Notes: a model not told the origin generated them from the sequence alone. A stretch of 64,000 bases of DNA from Oscillibacter valericigenes Sjm18-20 (GCA_000283575.1 AP012044.1:372001-436000), one strand, 5' to 3'. Numbered from the stretch's first letter, positions 28,184 to 36,951 are shown. A program made the numbers and translations.

Positions 28184-29508
28184 GTCCTGTCCTCCAGAGG
28201 AATCATAATGCTGACGTTGAAATGGTCTTTTTCCGCCTGGAATTGGCAGGTGCCGCCAGCTTGCTCGACAATCTCCCGGATGCGCCGAATCCCGATGCCG
28301 TGGTGATTTTCTCTTTTGGTGGAGAGCAGACTCCCCTGCGACCCATGCAAATAAGCTCCATCGGAGGAATTTGAGCAGAAGAGATACATCATTTGCTTCC
28401 ATGGCCTGATTTTAAACTGGATTGCGGCGTTTTCCGGAATTTTTTGGCACGCCTCAATTGCATTGTCCAATAAATTTCCTACAAGCGAGGCAAATGTGAC
28501 ATCTTTCAAAGGAATCTCATTTGGCAGATACAGCTGGGTATCAAAACGAATGTTGTGTCGCCGTGCTTCCATGATACGCAGAGAAATGACGGCGTCTATT
28601 GTGCGGTTCCCACTGCACAGGATGCAGGCGGAAGCCGGCAGCGCGGAGTCCAGCTGTCTGCAGAATTGCTTCAGTTCCGCGTATTTTTCCTGTTCGATCA
28701 GGGCGGAAATCAGCCGCAGCTGTCCTTGATAGTCATGTTTCCATTCAGATAAGGATTCGGTTGTGGAAACCATCAAATCGTATTGCTGCTGCTCGGCCAG
28801 CGTCAGCTGCTGCCTTTGCTGCAGTTCCCTGTTTTTTCTGAGAATTACGCCCAGCCATTCGAATGTGACCAGCAGCGTAAAAAGAATCAGCAATAGGATA
28901 TAGCATAATGCCGTCAGATTCCTTGCCTCCGCGGCGGTTGCGGGATTGGTTCTCAGAACCAAGGAGAGATCTAAAACGGACTCTTCCGCAAAAATGCCAA
29001 TGGCTAACAGAGCAAACAGGACCAGACTGATCACCAAGGGAAACGCCGGATCCGGTTCGCCCAGATGGGTAGCCACCCATACTATCATAGCCACAAGGAA
29101 TAAGTAGACTAAAGTAAACTGAATTCTGGCATTGCCGAATTCCATAAATTTCTCAAACGGAGCACCAACCATCGCTTCCGCGACAGAAAACGTAATATTA
29201 TCCGCCAGTGCCACAATCAAAAAGTAGATACCCGGCCACAAGACCGCCTTGTACCATAAAGAACGATGGAGCCCATTGAAGATCCAAAAAGCGGTCAAAA
29301 CGCAGGCAGAGAAATCGAGTAAGATTCGCAGGCCGGAGGATACCTCCAGAAAGGTAAATAAGCTCAGTATGCAAGTCAATACACCGACCGAAAGAAACAG
29401 CCTAATTTTACTGCGGGCGTTTAAGCCAATCTTTTGATAGAGCAAATAGGTAATCAGCAGCGCCTCAATTAGGCAGACAAATATTTCCCAAAAATAGGAT
29501 CGTATCAA
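28180..29508 (-). CDS. AgrC-like sensor histidine kinase
   Basis: The 442-residue protein has six or seven N-terminal membrane helices (about residues 1-220), then a coiled-coil-like stretch, the AgrC-type H-box KHDYQGQLRLISALI, an N-box GNLLDNAIEAC and G-box HHGIGIRRIREIVEQAGG (HPK10/HATPase_c_5 class). It probably senses the processed peptide at the outer face. It is the first gene of the agrC-agrA-agrB unit. Confidence 0.9.
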   Translation of the reverse strand: MIRSYFWEIFVCLIEALLITYLLYQKIGLNARSKIRLFLSVGVLTCILSLFTFLEVSSGLRILLDFSACVLTAFWIFNGLHRSLWYKAVLWPGIYFLIVALADNITFSVAEAMVGAPFEKFMEFGNARIQFTLVYLFLVAMIVWVATHLGEPDPAFPLVISLVLFALLAIGIFAEESVLDLSLVLRTNPATAAEARNLTALCYILLLILFTLLVTFEWLGVILRKNRELQQRQQLTLAEQQQYDLMVSTTESLSEWKHDYQGQLRLISALIEQEKYAELKQFCRQLDSALPASACILCSGNRTIDAVISLRIMEARRHNIRFDTQLYLPNEIPLKDVTFASLVGNLLDNAIEACQKIPENAAIQFKIRPWKQMMYLFCSNSSDGAYLHGSQGSLLSTKRENHHGIGIRRIREIVEQAGGTCQFQAEKDHFNVSIMIPLEDRT

Positions 29509-29585
29509 ATGGAACCCCTCTCCCCTTCAACGAATCTTTTTCTATACTACCATAAAAAGTTAGACGATGACAGGGGCGTTGTATG

Positions 29586-29617
29586 CAATTCACGCCAGAA
29601 AACAGGCAACTCACGCC
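29586..29617. promoter_or_regulatory. Pair of direct repeats phased at 21 bp, likely LytTR operator
   Basis: CAATTCACGCC (29586-29596) and CAACTCACGCC (29607-29617) start exactly 21 bp apart. AgrA-class LytTR regulators bind 9-bp repeats separated by 12-13 bp, so the spacing fits. The site lies between the divergent agrC-like and agrD-like genes and could serve both. Confidence 0.65.
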
Positions 29618-29709
29618 AAAGCCCTTGCTTTTTCCAAATTCTGTGATAGCTTCGACTGTAGAGATGTAAAAAAATTGGAAATCTCAAAATTTAAATGGAG
29701 GTATCTGGA

Positions 29710-29865
29710 ATGAAAAAGAAACAGGACAAAGAATTTAAGCGGATTGCGAGGAAACGGATTCTCCATGCGAGCGGAGCCTTTCTGTCGGCTTTGGCGGCCG
29801 TCTTTGCAGCGGCTCCCTGTAGTGGCCATTTTTATGAACCCGAGGTCCCCAAGAAACTAAGGTAA
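29710..29865 (+). CDS. agrD: AgrD-like cyclic peptide pheromone precursor (51 residues)
   Basis: GGAGG lies 8 nt before ATG 29710. The propeptide has the three AgrD parts: a basic amphipathic N-terminal leader (MKKKQDKEFKRIARK...LSALAAVFAAA), a Cys-containing core (PCSGHF) and an acidic/proline C-terminal tail (YEPEVPKKLR). Aligning the tail with S. aureus AgrD (MDEVEVPKEL) puts the ring end at Phe. That gives a five-residue Cys-Ser-Gly-His-Phe thiolactone, the standard size. It is divergent from agrC-agrA-agrB and shares the 21-bp-phased repeat region. I do not recognise this core from any described pheromone. Confidence 0.8.
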   Translation: MKKKQDKEFKRIARKRILHASGAFLSALAAVFAAAPCSGHFYEPEVPKKLR

Positions 29866-29989
29866 TCGCGGATTGCTTTTACAGAAAGCTATACGATGCT
29901 TATGGCTTTCCATAAAAGAGGTGAGTCCGGTGCAGTAGGAAACGAAAATTGGTTCCGCAAGAGCCTCGGCAGAAAATCAATGATCCCAT

Positions 29990-30099
29990 ATCTCCGGGAG
30001 CACGAAAGGAGCAGGCCGATGCAGTAAGTATTATCGCAAAGACATTTTGCATATCTCTATTTCGGGGGATTCTTTACAAAATGAGAAAAGAGGTATAAC
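29990..30099 (+). repeat. Conserved leader, copy 1
   Basis: About 90-105 bp upstream of the 30100 gene (from GAAAGGAGCAGG to GAGGTATAAC) are nearly the same as 31720-31817. The leader contains GGAGCAGGCCG-ATG-CAG-TAA, a two-codon frame, and AGAGGTATAAC as the ribosome binding site of the gene. Confidence 0.75.
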
Positions 30100-31050
30100 A
30101 TGAAAAAAAAACTAATGAGTTTGGCTCTGGCACTGGCGATGTGCGTGTCCCTGAGTATCCCGGCGTTTGCAGAAGATATCAATTCTCTTGCAGATAATAC
30201 GGGTGAACCTTCATGGCCTCAGACAAATGAAGCCGCCATGCCGGCAGTCCCGCAAACTTTAAGAAGTATGGGGACACTTTCGCTTCCTGCACGTCAGCAG
30301 TGGGTTGACGAAACTACTCAGATTCTTGAAGATGGGTACCATCAGCAAATCAAAAATGTTCATGAAACGGCAACTACTATTGTATTTGAGTTTAGTGAAC
30401 CATCTGAAGAAAACTTTGTATTTGGCGTAAATTATATTCAAAAAGAAGAATACTTTAAACCGGAAGCCCAAAATAGTACGGAAAGTGCTGCAACGAAAAT
30501 TAGCTATGTCTATGGATTTGCAGATGGAATGTACGAAAATGGTACCTTTGATGATGGTGGTGCATTTGGAAACTGGTCTTCTATCAAGGATTTGATCCTT
30601 ACTATTGCTGGCTTAAGCAAGAAGACATCCGTAGCAGCAGCGGTTTTGAGTTTGTGCGGAATTAGTGTTAATTTTTTTCAACCAACAACTCCGGTAAAAG
30701 TTGATAACTTGGTTCAATATTATGTTATTAATAAAGTGGGGATGGTTAAAGACTCAATGACGGGTATGTGGGTTCCGTTGGCTTATGTTGGATTGCGCAA
30801 GGATTTCCGCAATTTCTATGTTTATGAAAAAAACAATGGGTATTTAAATAAAGTTGCAGAAAATGTGACACATCCTAATAGTTATAACAATCCTACAAAT
30901 CCGGATGCTACTCACGCAAAAGCGCATTTTTGGGACGATAATTGGATCAAGGATAAAGCTTTGCATATTTATGAACATGACGAAAGAGCATATATGGATG
31001 TGTATATACTGATTAGCGGTTTTTTCCATGACACATATCCTACCCCATAA
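30100..31050 (+). CDS. Secreted protein of unknown function
   Basis: The product has 316 residues with a signal peptide (MKKKLMSLALALAMCVSLSI...AFA-ED). The mature part begins with a Ser/Pro-rich stretch. It has a hydrophobic segment (SVAAAVLSLCGISVNFF) and an aromatic-rich C-terminus without any domain I recognise. It shares its whole upstream leader and the style of its signal peptide with the gene at 31818. It sits just downstream of the agrD-like gene in the same direction, so it could be an output of the quorum-sensing system; this is inference from position. Confidence 0.75.
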   Translation: MKKKLMSLALALAMCVSLSIPAFAEDINSLADNTGEPSWPQTNEAAMPAVPQTLRSMGTLSLPARQQWVDETTQILEDGYHQQIKNVHETATTIVFEFSEPSEENFVFGVNYIQKEEYFKPEAQNSTESAATKISYVYGFADGMYENGTFDDGGAFGNWSSIKDLILTIAGLSKKTSVAAAVLSLCGISVNFFQPTTPVKVDNLVQYYVINKVGMVKDSMTGMWVPLAYVGLRKDFRNFYVYEKNNGYLNKVAENVTHPNSYNNPTNPDATHAKAHFWDDNWIKDKALHIYEHDERAYMDVYILISGFFHDTYPTP

Positions 31051-31061
31051 AAGAAGAAAAA

Positions 31062-31295
31062 ATGGACGAAAAGCTATGCCCATATTGTAAGTTACCAATG
31101 GAAAAAGGGTACATTGAGCAGGCGCGTGGCGTTGCTGCATGGACTCCTGAAGGTTGCAAAGAGCCGTTGTTCTTTCCTCTAGAAACTGGAAAGAGTATAA
31201 TTATAGGTGATTCATCAAGCGGACCCTTGCTGGGGAGCCTAGTAACAGCTTACCTCTGCCGAAAATGCTCTAAATTGATTATTGATATAAATTAA
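31062..31295 (+). CDS. Small zinc-ribbon protein (DUF6487-like)
   Basis: The 77-residue protein has CPYC near the N-terminus (LCPYCKLPMEKGYIEQ) and CRKC near the C-terminus, a four-Cys ribbon of the type I recall as DUF6487. It starts 11 bp after the previous stop (AGAAGAAAAA before ATG), so it is probably co-transcribed. Confidence 0.65.
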   Translation: MDEKLCPYCKLPMEKGYIEQARGVAAWTPEGCKEPLFFPLETGKSIIIGDSSSGPLLGSLVTAYLCRKCSKLIIDIN

Positions 31296-31719
31296 AGCGT
31301 ATCTAGAATACTTTATTGCGTGTATGTTGGTAAGTCATCTCAAAGATGCCCATTCTTTGGGAACTTCATCACAATGCTATCCTGACCTCCGAAAAAATGA
31401 AAGCATAGCAAGAATTAAAAATATGCATTTTTTTAAATGGTTCTCTGTAATGTGCAAGCAGGGCAAGTGCGGACACACTTGCGATTGAGGCGGCCCGAAA
31501 GGGCCGCCTCAATGCTTGCTGGGGAGCGACCCAAACCCAGCATTTTAGAAAGTTTTTTCCACCCACAAATTTGAAAATATTTCCATAGTTAGTATAGCAC
31601 ATAAAACCAAGCTGGAAAATATATTTAGATATTTTTTGTAGAATTTGTCATCTTTTCCTACTTTTTAGACACTAGTATTACGAAGGGAACCAAACCCGAC
31701 GATTCCACGCCACCGGGTT
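31296..31719. other. Non-coding stretch with nested hairpins
   Basis: There is no supported gene. The stretch contains GCAAGTG...CACTTGC (about 31464-31482), a perfect 13-bp stem ATTGAGGCGGCCC with GAAA loop (31484-31513) and TGCTGGG...CCCAGCA (about 31514-31544). Together they look like a repetitive-palindrome (REP-like) unit. Confidence 0.5.
31484..31513. terminator. GC-rich 13-bp hairpin
   Basis: ATTGAGGCGGCCC-GAAA-GGGCCGCCTCAAT is perfect. No U-run follows, so this may be a REP-like palindrome rather than a terminator. Confidence 0.5.
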
Positions 31720-31817
31720 GCGAAAGGAGCAGGTCAATGCAGTAAGTATTATCGCAAAGGCATTTTTCATATCTCTATTCCGGCGGATTCTTTACAAAAT
31801 GAGAAAAGAGGTATAAC
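31720..31817 (+). repeat. Conserved leader, copy 2
   Basis: A near copy of 29990-30099, again ending GAGAAAAGAGGTATAAC before the start codon. It shows a few substitutions (GGCCG/GGTCA, AGAC/AGGC, TCGGGG/CCGGCG). Confidence 0.75.
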
Positions 31818-32418
31818 ATGAAAAAGAAGATTATGAGTTTGGCCCCTGGCCTTAGTTATGTGCATGACGCTGTGTATTCCCGCATGGGCCACAACTAAAG
31901 AGGAAAGTCAAGAAGATATCTCCACTCAATTAGAGAATGGCTCATCCTATACGTATACAGAAAAGCACGACGGTTATACCATTGTCGTCTCCAGCGAACC
32001 ACCTCCCGGCTTTGATTCCAAAGAATTTCCTCCCATCAGACCAAACGCAGAGGAAGATGACTGCGGGCATTATTGTCCAATTGGATACCATTTTGTCGGT
32101 ACCTACAGAGGTAATACAACTTTTGATATGATATGTATTGCTGCTGGAGTGACGGTTACCGGAATACTAACTATGCCAGTCGCGTGTTTGGGACCAGCAA
32201 GTCTTGCTGTCGACTTTACTATCTCAACGCTAACGGCTATACCGAATCCGCCCCACAGCATTACGGGGACCTATCACGTTGCTTCTTATGAGTGCAACGA
32301 TCCTGGAATTTATCCCTATATTTGTTGGCATCACATTTGGTGTTATGCTGACTACAATAATGATGGGATAGATGAATACTTCTGTACCGCTGCCTATGAG
32401 TACGCACTTTTGCCTTAA
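31818..32418 (+). pseudogene. Secreted Cys-rich protein, frameshift in signal peptide
   Basis: ATG 31818 with the leader-encoded ribosome binding site opens MKKKIMSLA, then an extra C in the run 31843-31846 shifts the frame. Removing it gives LALVMCMTLCIPAWA, a normal signal peptide continuing into TTKEESQEDIST. The mature part has many Cys (DDCGHYCPIGYHF, YECNDPG, YICWHHIWCYADYNNDG, EYFCTAAYEY) and a hydrophobic segment (ITGILTMPVACLGP-like, near 32110-32200). The function is unknown. The only problem is one homopolymer base, so a sequencing error is possible. Confidence 0.7.
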
Positions 32419-32464
32419 CTGTCGGTCTTGTTGATCTGAGTTCTTTGAAAAAGGAGTTGCCGTT

Positions 32465-32860
32465 ATGATTCCCCTCGATAAAAAGAGGTTTTATAAAATA
32501 ATGGGGGTTGGGTATGTTTTTTGCTTTCTTGAGCTCTTCTCTTTTGGCTATATTCTAATTGAAAAAAGCGACTTTTTTTCAAAGATTGGGATACCACCTA
32601 TGGTCTTTGTCTTATATAGTTGTCTTAATGTCTCAACACTGAGCCTTCTTTCAATAGGGTTGCGTGGTATGAATGGTCGTTATGACGACTCGGCGAACAG
32701 AAAATTTCCTCATAGCAAAAGGATTGTTTTTATATCGGTAATCCTGTTAGGATTACTGGGAATGGTGGTTCCAGGTACGGCCTTGTTCTGCCATGTTTAT
32801 TGGCCGTTATTCATTTTACTGGGAAAAGTTTTGTACATCGTATGTATCCTGAGGTTCTGA
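32465..32860 (+). CDS. Four-helix membrane protein of unknown function
   Basis: The 131-residue protein has four hydrophobic segments (VGYVFCFLELFSFGYILI, PMVFVLYSCLNVSTLSLLSI, RIVFISVILLGLLGMVV, YWPLFILLGKVLYIVCIL). AAAAAGGAG lies 8 nt before ATG. It follows the secreted protein by 46 bp and may belong to the same unit. Confidence 0.65.
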   Translation: MIPLDKKRFYKIMGVGYVFCFLELFSFGYILIEKSDFFSKIGIPPMVFVLYSCLNVSTLSLLSIGLRGMNGRYDDSANRKFPHSKRIVFISVILLGLLGMVVPGTALFCHVYWPLFILLGKVLYIVCILRF

Positions 32861-33251
32861 ATATCTCCCAAAAGCTTTCCGGCAGGGGAAGAACCAAATG
32901 AATGAGATCAGCCGCAACCATTTGTAACAAGTGTGCCTCATTGTGGTCGGTGTGCTCTGGATTCAGGCGGAGTCCACTTTGATTGGGTAGGGTCATACTT
33001 AAAAACACAAAACGAAAGGCCCGCTGCAGAAATGCGGCGGGCCTCATTTGTCCAGAAAGCGTTCCACAAGCTCAAGCTCCGAATTTAGATACTATAAAAT
33101 CTGAGAAAACAGCAAAAAGGAATTGCTAAAGAGTTGCTGAGCCACAGCGACCTAGCAACTGGCAACAAGCAGAAAGGTTAAACACCCGTGCTTTTTCGTT
33201 ATAAGATTGGTTTTGGCAGTTAAACAAAGCCCGATAACATATGGAGACCAT
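32861..33251. other. Non-coding stretch up to the right tRNA-Lys half
   Basis: It holds the terminator at 33018-33043 and otherwise no supported gene. Confidence 0.5.
33018..33043 (+). terminator. Hairpin terminator at island right end
   Basis: GGCCCGCTGCA-GAAA-TGCGGCGGGCC, followed by a weak T-rich stretch. Confidence 0.65.
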
Positions 33252-33300
33252 CTGCCTTTTAAGCAGTGGGTCCGGGGTTCGAATCCCCGCCGGATCACCA
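33252..33300 (+). repeat. Right 42-bp direct repeat: 3' half of tRNA-Lys(UUU) with CCA end
   Basis: 33252-33293 are identical to 10023-10064. Here the sequence continues GGATCACCA, i.e. an acceptor end with CCA. The D-arm half is again missing. A terminator hairpin follows at 33386-33420, as is usual downstream of tRNA genes. Confidence 0.75.
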
Positions 33301-33385
33301 ATTAGAGACTTATCCGAACACATACGGTTTATTTTTGTTATCGGCCTTTTCGGCTGCGTGATAAACCGCATATAGCGGGTAAGCA

Positions 33386-33420
33386 AAAGCCACTCGTCCT
33401 AAAAAAGGCGAGTGGCTTTT
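33386..33420 (+). terminator. Terminator downstream of the tRNA-Lys half
   Basis: AAAAGCCACTCG and CGAGTGGCTTTT pair around TCCTAAAAAAGG, followed by more T. Confidence 0.8.
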
Positions 33421-33734
33421 GTCATATTATCATGCTACTGATTTTATTCGTCTGCTATGGGCTTGAGCCTGTGACTGTCTATTCCCTTAGCAGAGGAGGA
33501 TGGATCGTTGCGGCACAATGGATTGAGCACTGCTTGTACACTACGATGTACGCTACGCAGTAGAACTTTTGAGCGTTATTTTGCAGGCTTTTTTTGTTTA
33601 CTTGGCACGGACAGAGTCCGGCGTGCTAAAAGCTTGTAATTATTGGCATATATAAACATCGAAAACCAGTTAATTCTAATTGTAACACCATTTACAACAT
33701 AAAGGGGTTCCGAATCCCACTTTGTGCGGTAGCG
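33421..33734. other. Non-coding stretch
   Basis: I see no gene or strong structure in these 310 bp. Confidence 0.5.
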
Positions 33735-34051
33735 TCACCCGGCCAGTGCCAGCAATTCGTCATATCCTTTATTCGTGTCAGGGAAGAGAGCGTATTGCTC
33801 ACCATCATCCCCCCATGGCAAAATATTTTTTCACAGAATAAAATCCGTCTTCATCCCTGCTGTATGCCACGCTGTCAATATACAAAACATTTCCACAAAT
33901 CTTATACACGCCGTCTATCTTTGAATAATCAGTACCACGAATAGCTGAATATGTACCGTCGCTATGAAACAACGCCCGATATTGGCCGCCTCCCCCTGGA
34001 CTAAAGATAAGGTTCCAATAGGTATTGTCAAACAGTGCCTGTGTGATGAGG
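33735..34051 (-). pseudogene. C-terminal part of a gene interrupted by IS407-type element
   Basis: The minus strand reads LFDNTYWNLIFSPGGGGQY, then TYSAIRGTDYSKIDGVYKIC, ending YALFPDTNKGYDELLALAG-stop. An extra G in a G run near 33817-33823 splits the frame (FAMGG-stop versus FAMGDDGEQY). It looks like the tail of an extracellular protein, family unknown. It is separated from the 35253-35785 piece by the insertion. Confidence 0.6.
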
Positions 34052-34128
34052 TGACCTGAACCCGAAAAACTTCGTCAATAGGAATGTTAGTCACGATATG
34101 CTACAATAGAAAAAATGGAGTGATTGAC

Positions 34129-34392
34129 ATGAAGGTAAGGTTTACAGAAGAACAGATCATCAAGATTCTCAAGGAGCACGAGGGTGGCAAGAAGGCAGTG
34201 GATATTGTCCGTGAGTACAATATCACAGAACAGACTTTTTACCGTTGGAAAAGCAAATATGGCGGCATGGACGTTAGTGAAGCCAAGCGTCTGAAACAGC
34301 TTGAAGAAGAAAACCGTCGGCTGAAAGAAATGGTCGCCGACTTGTCTTTGGATAATAAGATATTAAAGGACGTGCTTTCAAAAAACGTCTGA
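34129..34392 (+). CDS. IS407-type orfA
   Basis: [20 protein letters not shown] starts an 87-residue helix-turn-helix protein with a leucine-rich coiled coil ([20 protein letters not shown]). It ends near an A6 slip site (TCAAAAAACG), where a -1 shift would continue into orfB ([18 protein letters not shown]). Confidence 0.88.
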   Translation: MKVRFTEEQIIKILKEHEGGKKAVDIVREYNITEQTFYRWKSKYGGMDVSEAKRLKQLEEENRRLKEMVADLSLDNKILKDVLSKNV

Positions 34393-35219
34393 AGCCTGCC
34401 GTAAAACGCAAAATAGCAGCCGAAGTACAGGAATGCTATGAAATCAGCGAGCGCCGCGCGTGCAGGCTAATGGGGATCAGCCAGAACAGCAAACGATACA
34501 AGCCGACCGATAAAAGCGGGGATACTTTGGTAACAGAACGGCTGAAGGCACTTTCGGTGCGCTGGAAACGATTTGGTTATCGCCGGTTACATGTCATGCT
34601 TCTGCGCGAAGGCTTTGAGATTAACCACAAAAAAACATACAGGCTTTACAAGGATGCAGGATTAACCCTTCAGAAGCGAAGCAAAAAGAAGAAATATGAA
34701 AAGCGCGGCATGCCGGAACGCACCGCAAAAGAAATGAATGCTCGCTGGTCGATGGATTTTGTCAGCGACAGAACCAGATATGGCTCAAACATTCGCGTTC
34801 TGACCGTAATTGATGAAGTGACGCGGGAATGTCTGGCTCTTGAAGTGGATAGCTCTCTCTCCGGGCGGAGGGTATCGGCTGTTCTAAACCGGATTGCCTT
34901 GTTCCGGGGGCTGCCGAAAGAAATTCTGACCGATAACGGCTCTGAATTTACCAGTAATGTAATGAATGCCTGGGCGTACGATCACAAAGTGGAACACATT
35001 TTTACAGATCCGGGCAAGCCCATGCAAAACGGCTACATAGAAAGCTTCAACGGGAAACTCCGCGCGGAATGCCTAAACCAACATTGGTTTCAAAGCTTGT
35101 CTGAGGCAAGGGAGATAATTGAAAACTGGCGGTTGGAATATAACAGGATCAGGCCGCATTCCTCTCTCGACAACCTGACGCCGGAAGAATATGCCTTGAA
35201 ACTTTCAAGTTGTTACTAA
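34392..35219 (+). CDS. IS407-type orfB transposase, reached by -1 frameshift
   Basis: The frame is open from the A6 slip site and the first internal ATG is at 34470. The core has D ([11 protein letters not shown]), D ([12 protein letters not shown]) and E ([14 protein letters not shown]), the DDE set of IS3 transposases, and ends [17 protein letters not shown]. It is expected to be made as an OrfAB fusion. Confidence 0.9.
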   Translation, partial: KPAVKRKIAAEVQECYEISERRACRLMGISQNSKRYKPTDKSGDTLVTERLKALSVRWKRFGYRRLHVMLLREGFEINHKKTYRLYKDAGLTLQKRSKKKKYEKRGMPERTAKEMNARWSMDFVSDRTRYGSNIRVLTVIDEVTRECLALEVDSSLSGRRVSAVLNRIALFRGLPKEILTDNGSEFTSNVMNAWAYDHKVEHIFTDPGKPMQNGYIESFNGKLRAECLNQHWFQSLSEAREIIENWRLEYNRIRPHSSLDNLTPEEYALKLSSCY

Positions 35220-35252
35220 CATTCCCTCTGCGCGAAATCAGGGGGCAGGTCA

Positions 35253-35785
35253 GAGGGCTTCATCTGCTTTTGCCTGTTCAGTATCGGTCTCGCCCGCTTC
35301 TGCCTGCGTGGAAGCAGAATCTTCAGCTTTTGACTGATCAGTTTCCTGCTCCTCATCAATCACCTGGATACCTGAGCACTTCCACGTTCCGTCCTCAAAT
35401 ACCATGCGATATTCCAAAGGAAGTAGATAATCTATATCGTCCATATCCCAATTGTTCCAATCCGCTCGATACCAGAAGCCCGTTAGTAATGCGCTCACTC
35501 CGCCTCGATTGGCCACCCTTTTTAATTCCATGCCCCTGTCCCCCTCGTCGGAGCCAATACCTTCATTGCCGGAGTAGACCCGCCCATCAATCTCCCGGTA
35601 AGAGTCCAGGTAATCCTGCGGAATTGTAAAGCTTTTGGCAAAGTGCTTCTCCCACACAGTCTGGAGGTCTTCCCAAGTGGTAACTTCAGGATGGGTGATT
35701 AAAAACCATAAATTTCCTTTTTCATCTCTTGCTCCCGGATGATCCCAATCCTGCTTAAAAGCCGCTCCACAACTAAAACATTGTA
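35253..35785 (-). pseudogene. N-terminal part of the interrupted extracellular-type gene
   Basis: The minus strand is open from about 35785: FSCGAAFKQDWDHPGARDEK, then NLWFLITHPEVTTWEDLQTV, YSGNEGIGSDEGDRG, LPLEYRMVFEDGTWKCSG, and an Asp/Glu/Gln-rich tail that runs into the IS. The start is lost at the junction with the fragment on the other strand. It and 33735-34051 are probably one gene, although their frames do not join cleanly across the IS. I do not recognise the family. Confidence 0.55.
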
Positions 35786-35791
35786 AAAATT

Positions 35792-35983
35792 GATATCAAC
35801 GGCGACTGCGAGACAGGAGGAACTGCCGTTGCCAACGGTGGTTCAGCTCTGTTTATAGATGGTGTTGGCGTCAACGGTGATATGACCTCCGGTTACGGTG
35901 ATATTAAGATTTCCGCGATGGATATGACGAAACTGCTGCAAAAACTGGATATTACGCAGAACCCAACGATTACGATTAGCTGA
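35792..35983 (+). pseudogene. C-terminal fragment of an unrecognised gene
   Basis: The frame reads DINGDCETGGTAVANGGSAL to KLLQKLDITQNPTITIS-stop. It ends 1 bp before the ATG of the L,D-transpeptidase gene, so the two were once co-transcribed. The 5' end is missing. Confidence 0.45.
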
Positions 35984-35984
35984 T

Positions 35985-36862
35985 ATGAAGAGTGGACATC
36001 GTCTGGGGGAACTGTTGGTTTTGGCTTTACTTGCGGTATCGGTATACGGCTATCTGGCCATCCGACCAAGCTGTGCTGTGCAGCTGTACGCAACAGCGGC
36101 TGGAACGACGGCAGAAAGCGCTTCAGCTGGCTCGGAACTTGCAACCATCAAAACGCCGGAGAGTACCATTGCGGCAGAGAAGAATGGTGAGGAATCGGAG
36201 CTTCCTGAGGATACTCCGATTCCTCAGGAAGCTTTGAAGCAGTCAGTGGGAGAGCAGCCGCCAGAGTTTTTAAAGCTGCTGGGAATGGCTGGGAGAGAAC
36301 CGGAAGCACTGACTGCTGGGCAGTTGGTGGTTGCAGCTGCCGATGGTACGGACGCTGCAATCTATGCGTTCCAAAAGGGAGATGACGCTATTTGGACATT
36401 AGTGCTGGACGGAGCATCGGGTCATGTGGGAAAGAAAGGTGTCACGGCGGACAAGGCAGAGGGTGATCTGAAAACACCGCTGGGGCTATATTCTATTCCA
36501 TTTTCTTCGGGATTCAAGGAGACCCGGGCTGCCAGTTGACCTATCGGCAGGTGACGGAGAACAGCTGCTGGGTAGATGATCCTGCATCGGTCTCTTATAA
36601 TCAATGGGTAGAAAATACATCGAACGGGGACTGGGACAGCGCTGAGCATTTGATTGACTATACTGAGCAGTATGCCTATGGGTTTGTCATCGGCTACAAC
36701 CAGAATCCAATTATTTCGGGTGCCGGCTCCGCCATTTTCTTCCATTGCGGTTCCTGCGCTACCGCCGGCTGTATCTCAGCGTCGGAGGACACAGTGGTCA
36801 CGCTGCTGCGCTGGCTTGACCCTGCCATGTCTCCGGAGATTCTTATTGTAAACGCCAGCTAG
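35985..36862 (+). pseudogene. L,D-transpeptidase (YkuD fold), single-base frameshift
   Basis: The N-terminus has a membrane anchor (LGELLVLALLAVSVYGYLAI), then an Ala/Glu-rich linker and the YkuD domain (HVGKKGVTADKAEGDLKTPLG). The catalytic motif FFHCGSCATAGCISASE (His...Gly-Cys) lies in the second frame. The frames meet at a C run 36523-36525: a fourth C gives ETPGCQLTYRQV. Such enzymes make or remodel 3-3 cross-links in peptidoglycan outside the membrane. As written, the product stops at 36537, before the active site. Confidence 0.8.
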
Positions 36863-36951
36863 GAATACGAGGTATAAAAACGGACGCTCGGCATGGACAA
36901 CAACCCGAGATATTCCCCCAATACTCTTTACGACAGGAATACAACAAAATC

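Larger units (their letters stand above)
34052..35252 (+). mobile_element. IS3-family element of the IS51/IS407 type (1201 bp)
   Basis: Terminal repeats TGACCTGAACCC (left) and GGGGGCAGGTCA (right) and a 4-bp target duplication GAGG (34048-34051 and 35253-35256). Both frames are intact, so it may be active. Confidence 0.9.

Noticed and set aside
31369..31602. 77-codon minus frame over the hairpin cluster
   Set aside because: It translates the palindromes themselves and has no ribosome binding site.
33126..33386. 86-codon minus frame with AGIRTPDPLLKRQ
   Set aside because: This peptide is the classic antisense translation of a tRNA 3' end.
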